From assembly GCA_030512295.1 (NCBI GenBank), contig JAULSR010000006.1, positions 1,736,001 to 1,800,000 of the forward strand: a DNA stretch of 64,000 bases. The letters are read 5' to 3'. The number at the start of each line of letters is the position of its first letter. The stretch's first letter is position 1. Source of the DNA: Bombardia bombarda. Taxonomy: Eukaryota; Ascomycota; Sordariomycetes; Sordariales; Lasiosphaeriaceae. Below are positions 46,728-58,905 of the stretch, piece by piece. The notes beneath the pieces were generated by a model that was given only the letters and a program-made list of their open reading frames with translations, was not told where the DNA came from and searched no databases. A program made the position numbers and the translations under genes.

Positions 46728-48623
46728 ATGAGGGAAGTTAATTTCAGCATACCGAACGTCAACAAGGCGTCGGTGGGTATCACCACCGCCTTGTATGACC
46801 GACGAGCCCTCGATTGCACCTCGACCCTGCCCCTAATCAACTCTCTCAACCATCTCGCCTATCTTACAACGTCATCAGCACGCATCCGAGACATTCTGAC
46901 TGTCGATGGCGGCATCGAGCGGCTGGTCTGCATCCTGAAGCAGGGCCGCAGCAAGGATATGATGGACATGTGGAAATGGAACCTAGCCTTTCAGTGTGTG
47001 GTGAACATAGGAGTTAGAGGCACAGAGGCCGTCCGGACCCGTGTCGTTGAGGCTGACATGGTGCCCGTCATCGCCACCATTCTCGACAATTACATCAAAG
47101 TCATCGAAAGAGTTCGTGAAAAGGCCGAGGAGGCTAAACAAAAGTCAGACCACCACCACCGTCACCGCATCAATGGGAGTGGCCGTGTCCACAAATCGTC
47201 GAGCTTCTCTGCCAGGTCTGGTACCTTGGACGTAGACCAGCGTTCCTTTCGCAGACAAGCTCCGCCTCCCTCGATTGATGTGACGGCGGCGCTCCCCGGC
47301 TCGGCAATCACAACCGTCATCCAGTCCAATGGTGAGGCCACGCCGACCAGTTTGCAGTTCCAGGTGACATCTCCACCTGAGCGGGCTCCTTTCACCGCCA
47401 CCCACCGATCACATCACCATCACCACCACGGCGGTAGTAGGTCACAAGAGACTCGCCTCGGCATACCCTCTCCCAGTCGCCAAGCTGGCCCTTCAACGGC
47501 ACCTGCCGTGCCATCTATGGATACTGCCGATGGTTTCATCAGGCCGGTACGGGAAATTGACCGTCTGGCCTCGATGATGCCATTCAGCCACGCCGCCATG
47601 ACCTCTCAGCCAGCTTCACCTACTACTCCTTTGCCGCCCTCACAGATTCGATCTCCCACTGTGCGGCCTGCTTCTATTCTCGCGCCTACAGCCCGCTCTC
47701 GGCGGCGACCATCAATTCGCCATCAGCACTCCACAGCAGGCGAATCGGACGAATTGACGACTGATAGCATAGTATCGGACGAATCACCTGATGCCGACAT
47801 GTCAGGGACTGGGGAAATCCAAGCTGGAGTTGGTATTCAGGACATTACCATGGAGGATAGCGACGGTATCATTGCCGGGGCGGCTATTGAGCTGACCACT
47901 CCCACCGTGTCTGAGACCCAGGATGCCGAAACCTTTAACATTACACACCAGGGTCCCGTCGACGGGAGCATCGCTAATAACAATGTGCCCACTCCTGTGC
48001 CGGCCATTGGTTTATCCCCTAACAGACCGACAATGGTCAGCCCGCCACAACCGACGTTGCCCAATGCCAGCGTTCCGCGTTACCTTTTAGACCGCCATGT
48101 AACCCCGAACCCGCAGATGCTTGCCGCCATGCCAAGAGAAGAGGATGTCTTGATGTCGCTGCAGCTTCTCGCCTATGTCTCCAAGTATTGCAATCTGCGC
48201 AAATACTTCCAGAAGAGTCATCTTGTTCCGAGACTTAAGATTGGCAAGGAGCTTCAACTTCTAGACGGCGTTGACGCAGCTGCGCTCGAGGCGGAGATGG
48301 ACGAAGAGGAAGTGGAATACGAGGAGGAGTATTTGCTCCCGAACGACCTAAACATTTTCCCCCTCGTGGAGAAATTCACGGTTCGGTACCACAGCACTGA
48401 TATGCAATACTGGGCTGGGGTGGTTATGAGAAACCTGTGCCGAAAGGACGATACCCGGGGAGGCATTCGACAATGCGCCTATTATCAGTGTGGGAAGTGG
48501 GAACAGTTCACCCGACAGTTTGCAAAGTGCCGTCGCTGTCGGCGAACCAAGTACTGCAGCAAGGAATGCCAGAAGAGCGCATGGGCTTTCCATCGCCATT
48601 GGTGCATTGCCGCCACGCAATAA
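46728..48623 (+). CDS. samB: MYND-type zinc-finger protein SamB / Mub1
   Basis: A single exon of 631 aa. The N-terminal part (REVNFSIPNVNKASVGITTALYDRRALDC...INSLNHLAYLT) is an armadillo-like region characteristic of SamB/Mub1. The middle is disordered and Ser/Pro/His-rich. A second conserved block follows (DVLMSLQLLAYVSKYCNLRKYFQ...FPLVEKFTVR). The MYND finger is at 583-626, with the expected Cys/His set (CAYYQC, KCRRC, YCSKEC, HRHWC). In yeast Mub1 partners Ubr2 and Rad6 to ubiquitinate Rpn4. In Aspergillus samB loss alters conidiophore morphology and sexual timing. Start chosen at the first ATG that opens the conserved MREVNFSIPNVNKAS. The pyrimidine-rich leader with upstream ATGs suggests translational control (inference). 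Confidence 0.95.
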   Translation: MREVNFSIPNVNKASVGITTALYDRRALDCTSTLPLINSLNHLAYLTTSSARIRDILTVDGGIERLVCILKQGRSKDMMDMWKWNLAFQCVVNIGVRGTEAVRTRVVEADMVPVIATILDNYIKVIERVREKAEEAKQKSDHHHRHRINGSGRVHKSSSFSARSGTLDVDQRSFRRQAPPPSIDVTAALPGSAITTVIQSNGEATPTSLQFQVTSPPERAPFTATHRSHHHHHHGGSRSQETRLGIPSPSRQAGPSTAPAVPSMDTADGFIRPVREIDRLASMMPFSHAAMTSQPASPTTPLPPSQIRSPTVRPASILAPTARSRRRPSIRHQHSTAGESDELTTDSIVSDESPDADMSGTGEIQAGVGIQDITMEDSDGIIAGAAIELTTPTVSETQDAETFNITHQGPVDGSIANNNVPTPVPAIGLSPNRPTMVSPPQPTLPNASVPRYLLDRHVTPNPQMLAAMPREEDVLMSLQLLAYVSKYCNLRKYFQKSHLVPRLKIGKELQLLDGVDAAALEAEMDEEEVEYEEEYLLPNDLNIFPLVEKFTVRYHSTDMQYWAGVVMRNLCRKDDTRGGIRQCAYYQCGKWEQFTRQFAKCRRCRRTKYCSKECQKSAWAFHRHWCIAATQ

Positions 48624-50606
48624 ACCGCGCTCCCTCCCTCCCGCACCTTCGCCGCTGGACCGTCAACAACGATGACGGCAATGGCGCTGTGCGGATAACG
48701 ATGTCATTATTGATACCCCCCGGATCTCCTCCCGGGATACTTGCGCTTCCATTTGCACGGCGTTTATTCATAATGTCTACACATGGCAGAGATGAAAAAA
48801 GAAAAATATTTTTTTACCTACATCAAGCGGTTGAGCAGCATGGCGAAGCAAAGCATATTCCTTACTCTCCCCCTACGCGCGCATCGCATGGCGTTGCAAC
48901 GATACCAATGGATTGGCCGATCGATCGGTTCCCTCGCCAAGTGTCTGCTTGTTCTGCCCATTTGGCAGGCTCGTGGCTTTATGATGCTCGGTTATGGTGT
49001 GTTTTTATATATATTTTTATTGTTTTCACGGCTCGATACGAACGTTAGGTGTTGTGGTGTGGTGCGGTGCCACTACCACTTTAGGGGTCCGGTCCTAACT
49101 TCTTATCCTTATATGTAGCGCTCAAGGTCGCATACGCATACTTTGGCGCATACCCGAGGCCTGACCATGATTCATATGGTTTTCTTTCCCCAGACGAGCA
49201 CCTCTTCTCTTTTCCTCGCGTCTATACTGGACTTGAAACGGAATCATATTTCCTACACCCTATCCGAGATTGTTTGCTCTATGCCTTTGACCGGTCGATC
49301 GATCGATCGACCATCCTGCATAGTCAAACGAAGAGGGAAATGGTGGTTTGATTGGGCTGAGAGGTGGTGGAGAGAGCTGGGACTGGACGGGACTGGTCTA
49401 AATGAGCTGCATATTGCCATGGTCTGGAGGTGGAAGAACGGATGGATGGATGTGTGTATGTCGCATGGACATAGAGACAAGCAGGCAGACAGACAGACAG
49501 ACAGTGAGGCAGACGCATTATCATTTTTAGTTTCTCGGACCACACAAGGTCCTTTTGTTTTTCGTTTACTCGGCATGGCCATCGAATATATAACCTGGTG
49601 CGGCACGGCGTTTACTTATTTTATCATTATGTCTTTCTGTTCTTCTGGTGGTGCACGGTTCTCGGCATATATACTGAATCATCAAACGTTCCCGACGAGG
49701 TTGCGCTCTTTTCCCCCCCTTGGTGGACGAGCAACATCGTGTACCCTGGGAGGCTCTGGCACACAGGCATGCAGGCAGGCAAATGGAAGTGTAGTTCTCG
49801 TTGTTTGTTACTGTATGCTGGTGTTTGTGGGACATAGCAAATGGAAATATAGACGCCTGTATCTGTGGGGGCCTTGCTTGTCCTCTTATACGGAATGATT
49901 CTTTTTCTATTATTCTTTGTTACCTAGGTGGTTGCTGTTGTTTTTCAGTTCACGCCGATGGAGGCTGGCTCACGAAAACAACGCAAACAGATTTACGTTA
50001 ACGTATATATACGTCCCGATATGAGAAGGAATGACGAATGATTATGCGAATGGAATGGAAAGGAGATTAAATCAAATCATTATCGGTTCACCACATAATT
50101 AAAGCATCGGTGGCTTCGCGCCGGTGATATGCAAACGGTTTGTTAAACTTGGGATGGAAAATACCCCTGATTCTTGATAACATTATCATAACCCGCGAAC
50201 CAACCAACCAAACTGTCATATTACGAGACGATGTACGTTACCTACTGGCTCTGCTCTGACTATTACCGCCAGAATAAAGTATGACAAAAGAAGGAGAGCT
50301 GGCAAACATCATAACCCTGGATGAGATCTGCAAGGTCTGTACATTTCCAGAAAGTCGTACGCACTGTAGGCGCAAACCAGAGTCTAACCTCCTCTCTACC
50401 AACCTATAAGCACAGTATCAAGCAAGGAGAAGAAGAAACGATATACAGAAAGAATATGTATAATAATAAAAGCAAGAGAGGCTGCCAACCTAGAACTAGA
50501 CTAGGTAATTCCTTAAACACCATTGTTTCCCCAAACAAACAAGCAAACAAACCAGTTTCAACCCAACAAACACCCCATTCGTACGACCTATATTCCCAAT
50601 GTGTTT

Positions 50607-50667
<61 letters not shown>

Positions 50668-50829
50668 TGAATGGAGTGTCGATAGATACCTAGATACATT
50701 TAAGAAGGGAAAAACAAACAAACGCTCTGACCCTTTACTCCAACATGCACCAAACAAACCCAAACAAACGCATCGACCCTATGAGAGATACAGCCAGTGT
50801 TTTCCTTCTTTCACGAGTCAGCTATCCCT
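48624..50829. other. Convergent intergenic region, samB / mgm1
   Basis: 2.2 kb with no supported gene; presumably 3' UTRs plus spacer. Contains the GT microsatellite at 50601-50667 and a GATC-repeat word (CGATCGATCGATCG near 49300). Confidence 0.55.
50601..50667. repeat. (GT)n microsatellite
   Basis: 67 bp of GT units with two GTTT interruptions near the left end. It lies about 160 bp beyond the mgm1 stop codon. Confidence 0.95.
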
Positions 50830-53720
50830 CTAAAACACCAACCCGCGCCTCGTAGAGCCCCTCTTCATGGGCCCTCCTGCACCACCATTCCCCAACTCGT
50901 GGCTGCCAATCGTATGCAGGGTATTGATCTTGGTCAGCACCAGTTCGAGAAGCTCCTTCCTCTTGATGAGGTCCAGATGGCGCCTGATCTTGGCGTCCTC
51001 CTGGGCGAAGCGCTCGAGACCGCCGCCGGCCATCTGCTCGCTCAGCTTCGTCTCGACCTCGCGGGGGAATCTGGCGTAAAAGTCGTTGAGCATCTCCACG
51101 TTCAGGAACAGCACGGCGGTCTGGGTGAGCTTGGTGGCGACGGCGTCGAGAAAGATCTCGGGACAGTAGTACTTGTTCTCCAGGCTCTTGCACTGCCGGG
51201 ACTTGACCGCCATCATGCGCATGTTGATGATGTCGGCGCGGTCGCGTAGGAATACGGCTTCGCGTCCTGTTTGGGGTGTGGGTTAGTATCTGGAACTGGC
51301 TGAGTTAGTTAGATGCCGAGGGTTCTTACCTCGAGCGAGCAGCGAAGCGCTGAATCCACCTGCCCCGTTGCTACTCTCCCCTTCAATGACGATATCGCCC
51401 TTCCGGGCCTTATCAACAAAAGTCATGACCTCCTTGAGCTTGCCCTTACCACCGACGTTGCTCTCGAGGTTCTTCATCGCGGCCCGGCATTGCTCGAGCT
51501 CGGTCTTGAGAACATCGCCGACGTGATCCCGCCCTTGCTGCCACTCTTGAGGCTGAATATCGACCTCGAACTTGTACGGCTTGAGAGAGAACTCGATGCC
51601 ATCGCTAGTGGTGTAGGCACGGTCGGCAAGGACAGTAGCGGCTGCATCGCTGATAACCTGGCGAGCCGAGGGGTGCTTAGAGAAGGCTGATTTGCTTATC
51701 AGCCTGTCGACATCCGATTGGATAGCCGACGAGACTACGGCGGTGGCCAGACGACCGACGCCGAGCCGGGTGAGGGCTGAAGATGCCATGTCGAGTTGCA
51801 TATGCCAATGGGGAGACTTGGGATCGGCCTTGGGGAGGTCGACCAGGTTCTCGGGCTCACGCGGCGCACTGGACAGGTCATCGATGGGCTTGTTCCAGTA
51901 TCTCGCAGCAAGCTGGTCGAGCACTCGCTGGTCTAGAGCAGCTTTTAGTAGATCGTGCATCTGAGGGCGACCGAAACTGCGTGCGAATTGGTGAAATTGG
52001 TGTTTAAAGTCATCCAGGCTGGACGCCAGGTATGCTTCGGCGGTCATGGGTTCCTCGTTATACTGCACTCTGTATTGATATGTTGTTTCTTCCAGTTCGC
52101 GTTGGATGGCATCCGTTGTGGCCTGCAGCTTGGATGACATTTGTTGTTCGAGGACGTGCATTAGTTTCTTTCGTAATGTGACGGTACCGATGTTGATCCC
52201 TGCGTTAGGTCCAAACTCGGATGGGTGCTGGCTGAAAAAGGCTTTCTCGTTTCGGCTGATGATGCTCAAGAGATTCCCCGGGTCTCTTTTGAACAGACCC
52301 GTCTGTGCAGGAAGCTTGGATACAACACCCACGTAGCCTAGTCGGAGGGGGTACTGCCTGTCAGTCAAGATGGCAGCTCCCTTTTCCGGGTCAACCAGAT
52401 CCATCTTGGTAATAACACCAATTGTCCGCTCTCCTCTCGGGTCGACTCTGCGACTTGCCTGCAGAGCAGTAGAGTTGGCCAGATCCACATCGGCGGCGGA
52501 AATTGCCAAGATAATATTAGGACCCCGAATATACTTGTCGCAAAGCTCGGATATCTTTCGCTTCAACTCCCTGGGTTGGTTCTCTCCCGCCACCTGGATA
52601 TAACCGGGGAGATCAATAAGAGACAGGTCGGGTACTTTGGGCGAGTGTATCGTAAGACGGATCGGGTCATCAGTGACGCACTCGGACTCTGGGACGGCCT
52701 GGTTGAGCTCGGTTAGAGTCTTCTGGACCAAGGAGAAGTCGGTGGTCTTTGGGAGGCCGATGTCTGGGAACTCGGCATAATCGTGCTTGGCGTCGGGATC
52801 ATTGACAAGGGTGAGTTCGATTGGTCGGCGGGTGACCATGTTGGTGCCCTTGGGCAAGAATTCGTGGCCGACGATGGCCTCTAGGACAGAGCTCTTTCCC
52901 GAAGATTGCGACCCAATGACAACGATGGCCGGTAGGGTGACGGTGCTGGACTGTCCGACCCTTTGGAGCAGATTCCTGATCTCGATCATCATTTTCGTCA
53001 TAAACATCATGTGATCGTCCTTTGCTATCTCCTCGGGGCTTCGTTCATCGTCATCGGCGATCTGGTCATAGCCGTATGCGGCAGCGGATGCGGATGCGGC
53101 GACGGCGGCGCCAGCCCTACTCTGCTTGGGCTGTTCAGGTCTTCTTCTACTGCTGTTATTGTCTCCGCCAGCTTCTTCTTCTATTCGAAGTATCTTTTCC
53201 AGCCATTCTGGCAGTTCCACACTCTCCTTGGTCGTCTCCCAGCCGCGCCTTGTTTGATCGGCGATATCCATTGCGCCTCCCCATAGGCTCGAGGCGGTGC
53301 CAGTGACGGTTGTTTTTACGTTGCCGAACATTTCCTGGGCCGAGTTGGATACCTCTGTATTACTATCGTCAGCACACGATATTCTAGACAGAAAACAAGG
53401 TAGGCGGGGAGGACAGAAGACGCCTTACGAACGGCTTGGTACTGGACCCAAGCAGCACCTCCGACCATCATGCCACCGAAGAGGGCGGGAATCCTGGCAA
53501 ACTTGACGACGAGCTTGGGGAGGAGGCGAGCGAACGAGACATTTCGGACGACGACGGCATTGTGAAAGGCGTTGGCGGGAAAGCGCATGGATCTGCGTAT
53601 GGCGGTATCAGGGCGCTGAAGGCCGCCGGTGGGCAGCTGGTGGTACTGACGGGCTGCACGAACGGTGACGCGTCGGGCGAGGGGGAGCAGGGCCCCCGCT
53701 GCACGTAGCTGTGCACTCAT
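50830..53720 (-). CDS. mgm1: Mitochondrial dynamin-like GTPase Mgm1/OPA1
   Basis: Mgm1 fuses mitochondrial inner membranes and shapes cristae. Three exons (53720-53429, 53354-51330, 51266-50830; GTAAGG...CAG and GTAAGA...CAG) give 917 aa, with no frame break. I chose the ATG at 53720 because it opens an Arg-rich mitochondrial presequence (MSAQLRAAGALLPLARRV). A membrane segment follows at about 77-95 (IPALFGGMMVGGAAWVQYQ). A small-residue stretch at about 178-200 (AGAAVAASASAAAYGY) is a likely rhomboid (Pcp1) cleavage region. The dynamin GTPase has G1 GSQSSGKSS (245-253), switch TRRPIELTL, G3 DLPGYIQ and G4 TKMDLVD, then stalk and C-terminal GED-like helices (NMRMMAVKSRQCKSLENKYYCP). Cleavage into long and short forms is known for the family; the site is inferred. 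Confidence 0.96.
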
Positions 53721-54927
53721 GGTGATGCCTTTTATCAGGGCCACATTGATTTCGGGTACGGTAGAGGCGGTAATACCGAGAGGGCGATTTGAGCTTGAAC
53801 CGTGACTCTATCGCGGTTTCTCTTCATCGCTTAGGTTTGGTGCCGCGGCTTCCTTCCAGCTCCTCTCCAAAAGCGAAATGGCCAGAAGCCAGCCATCAGG
53901 AGCCGCAACGCAATGGAACCCCCCACCCCACCCGAAAAACCGGGACCTATGGATTTGAGCCCCACTTCAATGGGTGCTTGGATACCTCTAGTCAATTGAA
54001 AACTCCCACACGTGACTCATTCATTAAACTACAATCGGAGGTTGATTGGATATCGCAATCACCGTGATATGAGCATTGAGGACCGATCTCTTCTATCAAA
54101 TAAAACTTGTAGCTAATAAACGGAGGTAGATTAGAGATTAGCACGCGCGATACTGAATCACTGATGTATCATGCACGGCAACAATTTTGTAGCGGTTGCC
54201 CATTCGATATGATGTTGATGCAATTGCCCTATGATATCACTGTGGATAGGGATTCATAAACGATTGGAACTGGTACTTCGGTACCTGATTATGCGCCTGA
54301 AGATGGTTGCTGCAGCCATGTGGATTTGGTAACTGCTCTGGTTCTCTCCATGGCGCAATACGAAAGAGCAGGATGCCTATGCAAAACAATACAGGCTGTG
54401 AGGTTGAAAGGAGGTCCCTGCTTGGCTGGTGCTGCTTCAGGTGCTGAGGTCGCACGCCCGACGCTAAAATAGCCAAAATATGGGGCGACTTGGTTCCGCC
54501 ATTCTGAGAGCGGATGCCGTCAGCCCTGCAGCCCCGGAACGGGGACCTTTCTGCCCCCAAAAGGGAGACCTGTCTTGGGCTCCTTATTAGGTGGTTGGCC
54601 TTGACCAACGACACCATCTCTAGGCCAATCTCTAGTTCTCCAGTCTAGACTCGTTTCACCGTCCTGCATACATAGTACACTGGTGTACTATCATATTCGT
54701 ACGCCCTTCACCTCCAAGACAACGAAGACACACAAGCCTTGGCGTTCCGATCCTGTCACGGCAGCACTGCAAAGCAAAAACACCTACCTGGCAAGCCGCG
54801 CTTTGCCGAGCGCCGTCACTTATTGCTCACTCCCGCCCTTGCGTTGTCGGCATCAACTGCCTCTCTACCTAGGTCGGAACCTTGGTGCAGCCACCGCAAG
54901 CCGCCAGCCCACCGTTGAATAGACACC
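53721..54927. other. Divergent promoter region, mgm1 / dug3
   Basis: 1.2 kb between divergent starts; no ORF or RNA gene recognised. CTACCTAGGTCGG near 54867 is another recurrent-motif copy, close to the dug3 start. Confidence 0.55.
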
Positions 54928-56358
54928 ATGTGTCGTTTTCTGGTAAGATAGACAAAATTTCCTGCACCAACCGTCCAGAGCTTCCTTCACACCACTAACA
55001 ATGACAATTCAGGTCTACAAGGGCAGCGACGAGATCCTGCTCTCCAAGCTGATCCTCGACCCGACCCATTCCATCCTCAAGCAGTCATTTGACTCGCGTC
55101 TGCGACTGGACCACGGAAACAACAATGCAGACGGCTTCGGCATCGGCTTCTACACAGACCCCAAGCTGGGCGCTGCGCCCTGCCTCTTCACCTCGACCAC
55201 GCCCGCCTGGAACTGCGTCAACCTCCAGCGGCTCGCGACCAAGACGGCATCACACCTCATCTTCGCCCACGTCCGCGCTACTACCGAGGGTTCCCTGAGC
55301 GAGGACAACTGCCACCCCTTCTACCACAACAGCCTCATGTGGATGCACAATGGCGGCGTCGGCGGCTGGAAACATATTAAGAGGAAACTGTCGCAGCGCC
55401 TGGCCGACAAGTGGTACCTGGGCGTCGTCGGCGGCACCGACAGCGAGTGGGCTTTTGCCTTGTTCTTGGACACGCTCGAGCGCATGGGCCAGGACCCCAG
55501 CGCACAGCCCGAGAACGGCTTCAGTCCCACCGTGCTCAGGAAGGCCATGCTCAAGACCATCGCCCTCATCAACGAGATGATCGACAGCATCCCCGAGGAT
55601 GTCCTCCGCGCCGAGAACATCGATACCCGGAGTCTGCTCAACTTTGCCGTCACGGACGGCCACAGCGTCATCTGCACACGTTACGTCGGCAGCGCGTCGG
55701 ACGAGGCCGCCAGCTTGTACTACTCGTCGGGAACGCTGTGGGAGACGCGGGCGCCCGAGCCCGAGAGCAGAGATTACCAGATGGAAAGAAGCGACAAGGG
55801 CGCTGACGTGATCTTAGTGGCCAGCGAACCCCTGACTTTTGAAAGAGGTTCGTATCCCTCACTTTTGCTGAGAACAACAGCAGAAGATGATATGATTACT
55901 GACCAGTAGTCATCAGGAAACTGGGTAAACGTACCCACCAACTCGATCCTCACCATCCACAACCAGACGGTCATGGTCCACCCCATCATAGACAAGTACT
56001 ACGACCGCAACCCGCACCACAGCCGGTCCGCCGCCTTTGTGCGCGCCAAGGGGCTGGCGGCCAACGAGAACACGCCTACGAAGCTGGCCCTGGGCGCATC
56101 TTCTGCTGCTCCCGGCGGCGGCATTGAGCTTGAAATCCAAAAGAAGCTGTTGGGTTCGGCCCTGCTGAGCGGCAACAGTACCAGCGGTGGCATCCGATCT
56201 CGGACGCCCGAAAGCTCCACTATTCCGCGCGCGCGGACGCCATTGTCGCATTCCGAGCCCGCTCCCCCCACCACAAGATCACCATCTGTTACATCAGCCC
56301 CACTGACACCGCTGCCGTTGAATATCAACCGCTCGGCGCCGCCTTCTCGGAATGTGTC

Positions 56359-56401
<43 letters not shown>

Positions 56402-56575
56402 GGCAATATCAAGAAGAAGCGGGCGTCGCTTTCGACTATTGAGTCGTATGCGGGCAGCACAACGGCGAGCAGCATGTACTCGGACACGAGCGCGCTGACG
56501 CAGGAGCCTTCGAGGCAGGAGTTTGGGAACCCTAATAAGTTGGCCCAATACTTTCCTGAACTTACCTTGTCGTGA
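54928..56575 (+). CDS. dug3: Glutamine amidotransferase class II, Dug3 (glutathione degradation)
   Basis: With Dug2, Dug3 forms the cytosolic complex that removes glutamate from glutathione independently of gamma-glutamyl transpeptidase. Exons: 54928-54942 (MCRFL only), 55013-55847, 55917-56575; product 502 aa. Cys2 is the N-terminal nucleophile once Met is removed. Conserved blocks: KQSFDSRLRLDHGNNNADGFGIGFY, LIFAHVRATTEGSLSEDNCHPF, LMWMHNGGVGGW, GTDSEWAFALFLDTLE, LLNFAVTDG, VASEPLTFERGNWVNVPTNSILTI and HPIIDKYY. The last 150 residues are a disordered Ser/Thr/Pro-rich tail with a 14-residue Gln run, absent from yeast Dug3 (which is about 357 aa). The second intron splits GLU-ARG-G/NW and uses a weak GTTCGT donor. 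GCL, the synthesis enzyme, is 42 kb away; no clustering is implied. Confidence 0.95.
56360..56401 (+). repeat. (CAG)n run coding polyglutamine in dug3
   Basis: Fourteen Gln codons, all CAG but one CAA, in the disordered tail of Dug3; a likely length polymorphism. Confidence 0.93.
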
Positions 56576-58365
56576 GTCCGAGGGGGGGGCTTGGTTGGCT
56601 GATTGATCTCCTTGGTGTCCGTATCTTTTACAACTTCTCTTTCTCTTGATGGATTATTAGCGAGCGGGTTTAATGGCTAGGATGGAATGGGATGTGAAGG
56701 GATACCTTTTAATGCGTTTGTGCTTTGGGTGGGAAGTTTAATCTGGGTGGCGCTCGGCAAGCAGGCAGGGAGGGAGGCAAAGGAGACAAGGCGTTTTAGT
56801 AGCTTGGGACATTGTGATTATTGACAAGAGGAGACAAGAGAAAAGCGGCAAAAAGCTGTTGATTTGTTGTAGTGATTTTTATAATAGATTCAAGGGGGCT
56901 TTACAATCTGTCTTTTCATTCTTCAAGCACAGTACGGCAGCTTACGATACCTATATAATGTAGTCGGTCTTGGGCCTTTTTCTTGGCGCGCCGCCCCCTT
57001 TTTGGTGTTGTTGTCGATTTGACGTGGGCCCCACATTTGGTCAAGACACAAAACAGGACACGACTTGACCACTGCTCGATCGAACTGACGATAAAACGCA
57101 CATAATATCCAAGATAGCTAAGTCGCTGAGAGATTCAATCATGTGAGTTATTCTCCACTGTCCTTTATTTTTCAGCCCCTCACATGCTTTGGCCATCGCT
57201 CCCTTGGCGAACATGAAATATGAACAAACTTGAGTACCTAATGAAGAAGCCAGATATGGACAAAATGCCATGGTTGCGTAAAGATAGCGTCACCTGCAAG
57301 GCACAAAGTCTAAGTGAGCCGTTTTGCTGGTTTTATTGCGGGGAAGACGGGTTCGTTTCAACTTACAAGAAGAGAAATGGGCTGACGCTTGCTTGCAGAC
57401 AGACCTACCTTACGCATAGCTGCAGTGCAGTGGCTGCCCATGACGCGCATGCATATCTGGGCACAAGCCCCGGGTTTTCGCTCGTCTAGCCACTCTTAAC
57501 GTGCGTTAGCTTCTGAGCAGACCCAACAGGGATCGACAGCGCCGTTTGGTGAATAACTGGGGAACGTTCATGCAGACATGCACACTGGACTTCTCGGCGT
57601 CCCATGTGTTCTCGACAGAGCATAACAACAGGTGCTAGAGGGGATCACGTTCCTGTCTGCTGCATGTAGGTTGCAATTGCATACAATGTCTGTCTTTGGG
57701 ATGCAGTCGAGGTTTTAAATCCCGTCTTCAAGAGAAAATAGGAGGGAATTCGGGTTCTGCATTCATATGTTTTGAGAACCACTGGTTGCACACACACACC
57801 CGGTTAGGGGGCCTGGCAGGAGTTTTTGGGCCTCAAGCTTGGACATAACCGACAGAATTGAGTTCGAACGCCAAAAGTATCAATGACGACCCAGCCCTTT
57901 TGGTCAGTTAGACTGACAACCCCCAGACCCTCCCAGCCAGTCCGACTTGGCCATGATGCAATTTTCCTGCTTCGGGGATTCGGATTCATGAGCAGCCCGT
58001 TGGGTCTTGGTCATGGTTCCCATCATGGGGGGTCTGTCTGTGTTTGGCTTCTTGTGTGTTCGAGAGATATGTACCCGCCTCCTCATGTATTATGGTTGAA
58101 TGTCTTGTGGTAGCTTGGGAGGCAAAAAGCCAAAAGCCGTGGAGTACTACATGTGATATATCCCAGACCATCCAGTAGAAAGACAGCAGCGAATGCACTT
58201 ACCCGACGTGCTTTGCTTTATATGCGACTGGCCTTCTCCTCCCGCCATCACACCAAGACTTATACAACCAAAAGGCCAAAATCCCCAAACACCAAACGCC
58301 AAACAGACGATAAAATATCTGACATCCACATCTCCCCCCTCTCTTCCAACTCTTTAGCCCAAGCA
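56576..58365. other. Intergenic region, dug3 to small Cys/His-rich gene
   Basis: 1.8 kb; no supported gene. ACCTACCTTACG near 57404 is a recurrent-motif copy. Confidence 0.55.
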
Positions 58366-58905
58366 ATGTGCCACTTCGCAATTCTCCGCTCCAGCTGCGG
58401 ACACTCGGAACTCTTCCAGCTACACTGCAAAGACAACAACGCAAGCCAGCTCTGCGAACCACCCCGACGACGCGTGCTGGCGCGCTACCGAGTGCGGTCG
58501 CGATGCGTGGACTGTGACAACGAGGAGTGGGATCGGCGGGACGAGGAGCGTCTGGCGAGCATCGACGACAGACTGGCCGACTTTGCGCGCATGTCGGCGT
58601 CGGGGACGTTGTCCGCTGACGACCACCACCTGCTGGTCCGCCGGCTGGCCGTGTGGGACAAGAAGCTGGAGCAGCACGCGGCCGAGGCCAGGGCCGAGCA
58701 GCTCGCCAGCGTCATCTATGCGCGCGACTGGGCAAGGAGACACGCAAAGGCGCTCTGGAGTCTGCACCATGCGCGCGACCGTCCGGCGGCATATTACCAG
58801 GCGCAGCTTCGCATGCTGAGCAGATCGAAGTTGGCGGGGATCGATGTCCTGACCAAGCTGCCCATGGCACTGCCGGTGAAGCTGCCGACGGCTGTTGCTG
58901 TTTAG
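58366..58905 (+). CDS. Small hypothetical protein with N-terminal Cys/His cluster
   Basis: A single-exon frame of 179 aa. I chose the ATG at 58366 because the protein then starts MCHFAILRSSCGHSELFQLHC, a pattern (MC-x2-F..., CGH) seen at the start of many small fungal proteins of unknown function. The frame is open further upstream but with no conserved features. Cysteines at 2, 11, 21, 30, 47 and 50 and His13 could bind zinc (inference). The remainder is helical and Arg/Glu/Ala-rich (RRDEERLASIDDRLADFARM...WARRHAKALWSLHHARD). No signal peptide, membrane segment or known domain. Function unknown. Confidence 0.65.
   Translation: MCHFAILRSSCGHSELFQLHCKDNNASQLCEPPRRRVLARYRVRSRCVDCDNEEWDRRDEERLASIDDRLADFARMSASGTLSADDHHLLVRRLAVWDKKLEQHAAEARAEQLASVIYARDWARRHAKALWSLHHARDRPAAYYQAQLRMLSRSKLAGIDVLTKLPMALPVKLPTAVAV

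Noticed and set aside
10733..56575. Glutathione gene cluster (GCL and Dug3)
   Set aside because: The two genes are about 42 kb apart with many unrelated genes between them; co-occurrence in the window is most likely chance.
58153..58365. Upstream in-frame extension of the 58.4 kb small gene
   Set aside because: Composition is random and basic. The Cys/His pattern starting at the MCHF methionine is the conserved-looking start.
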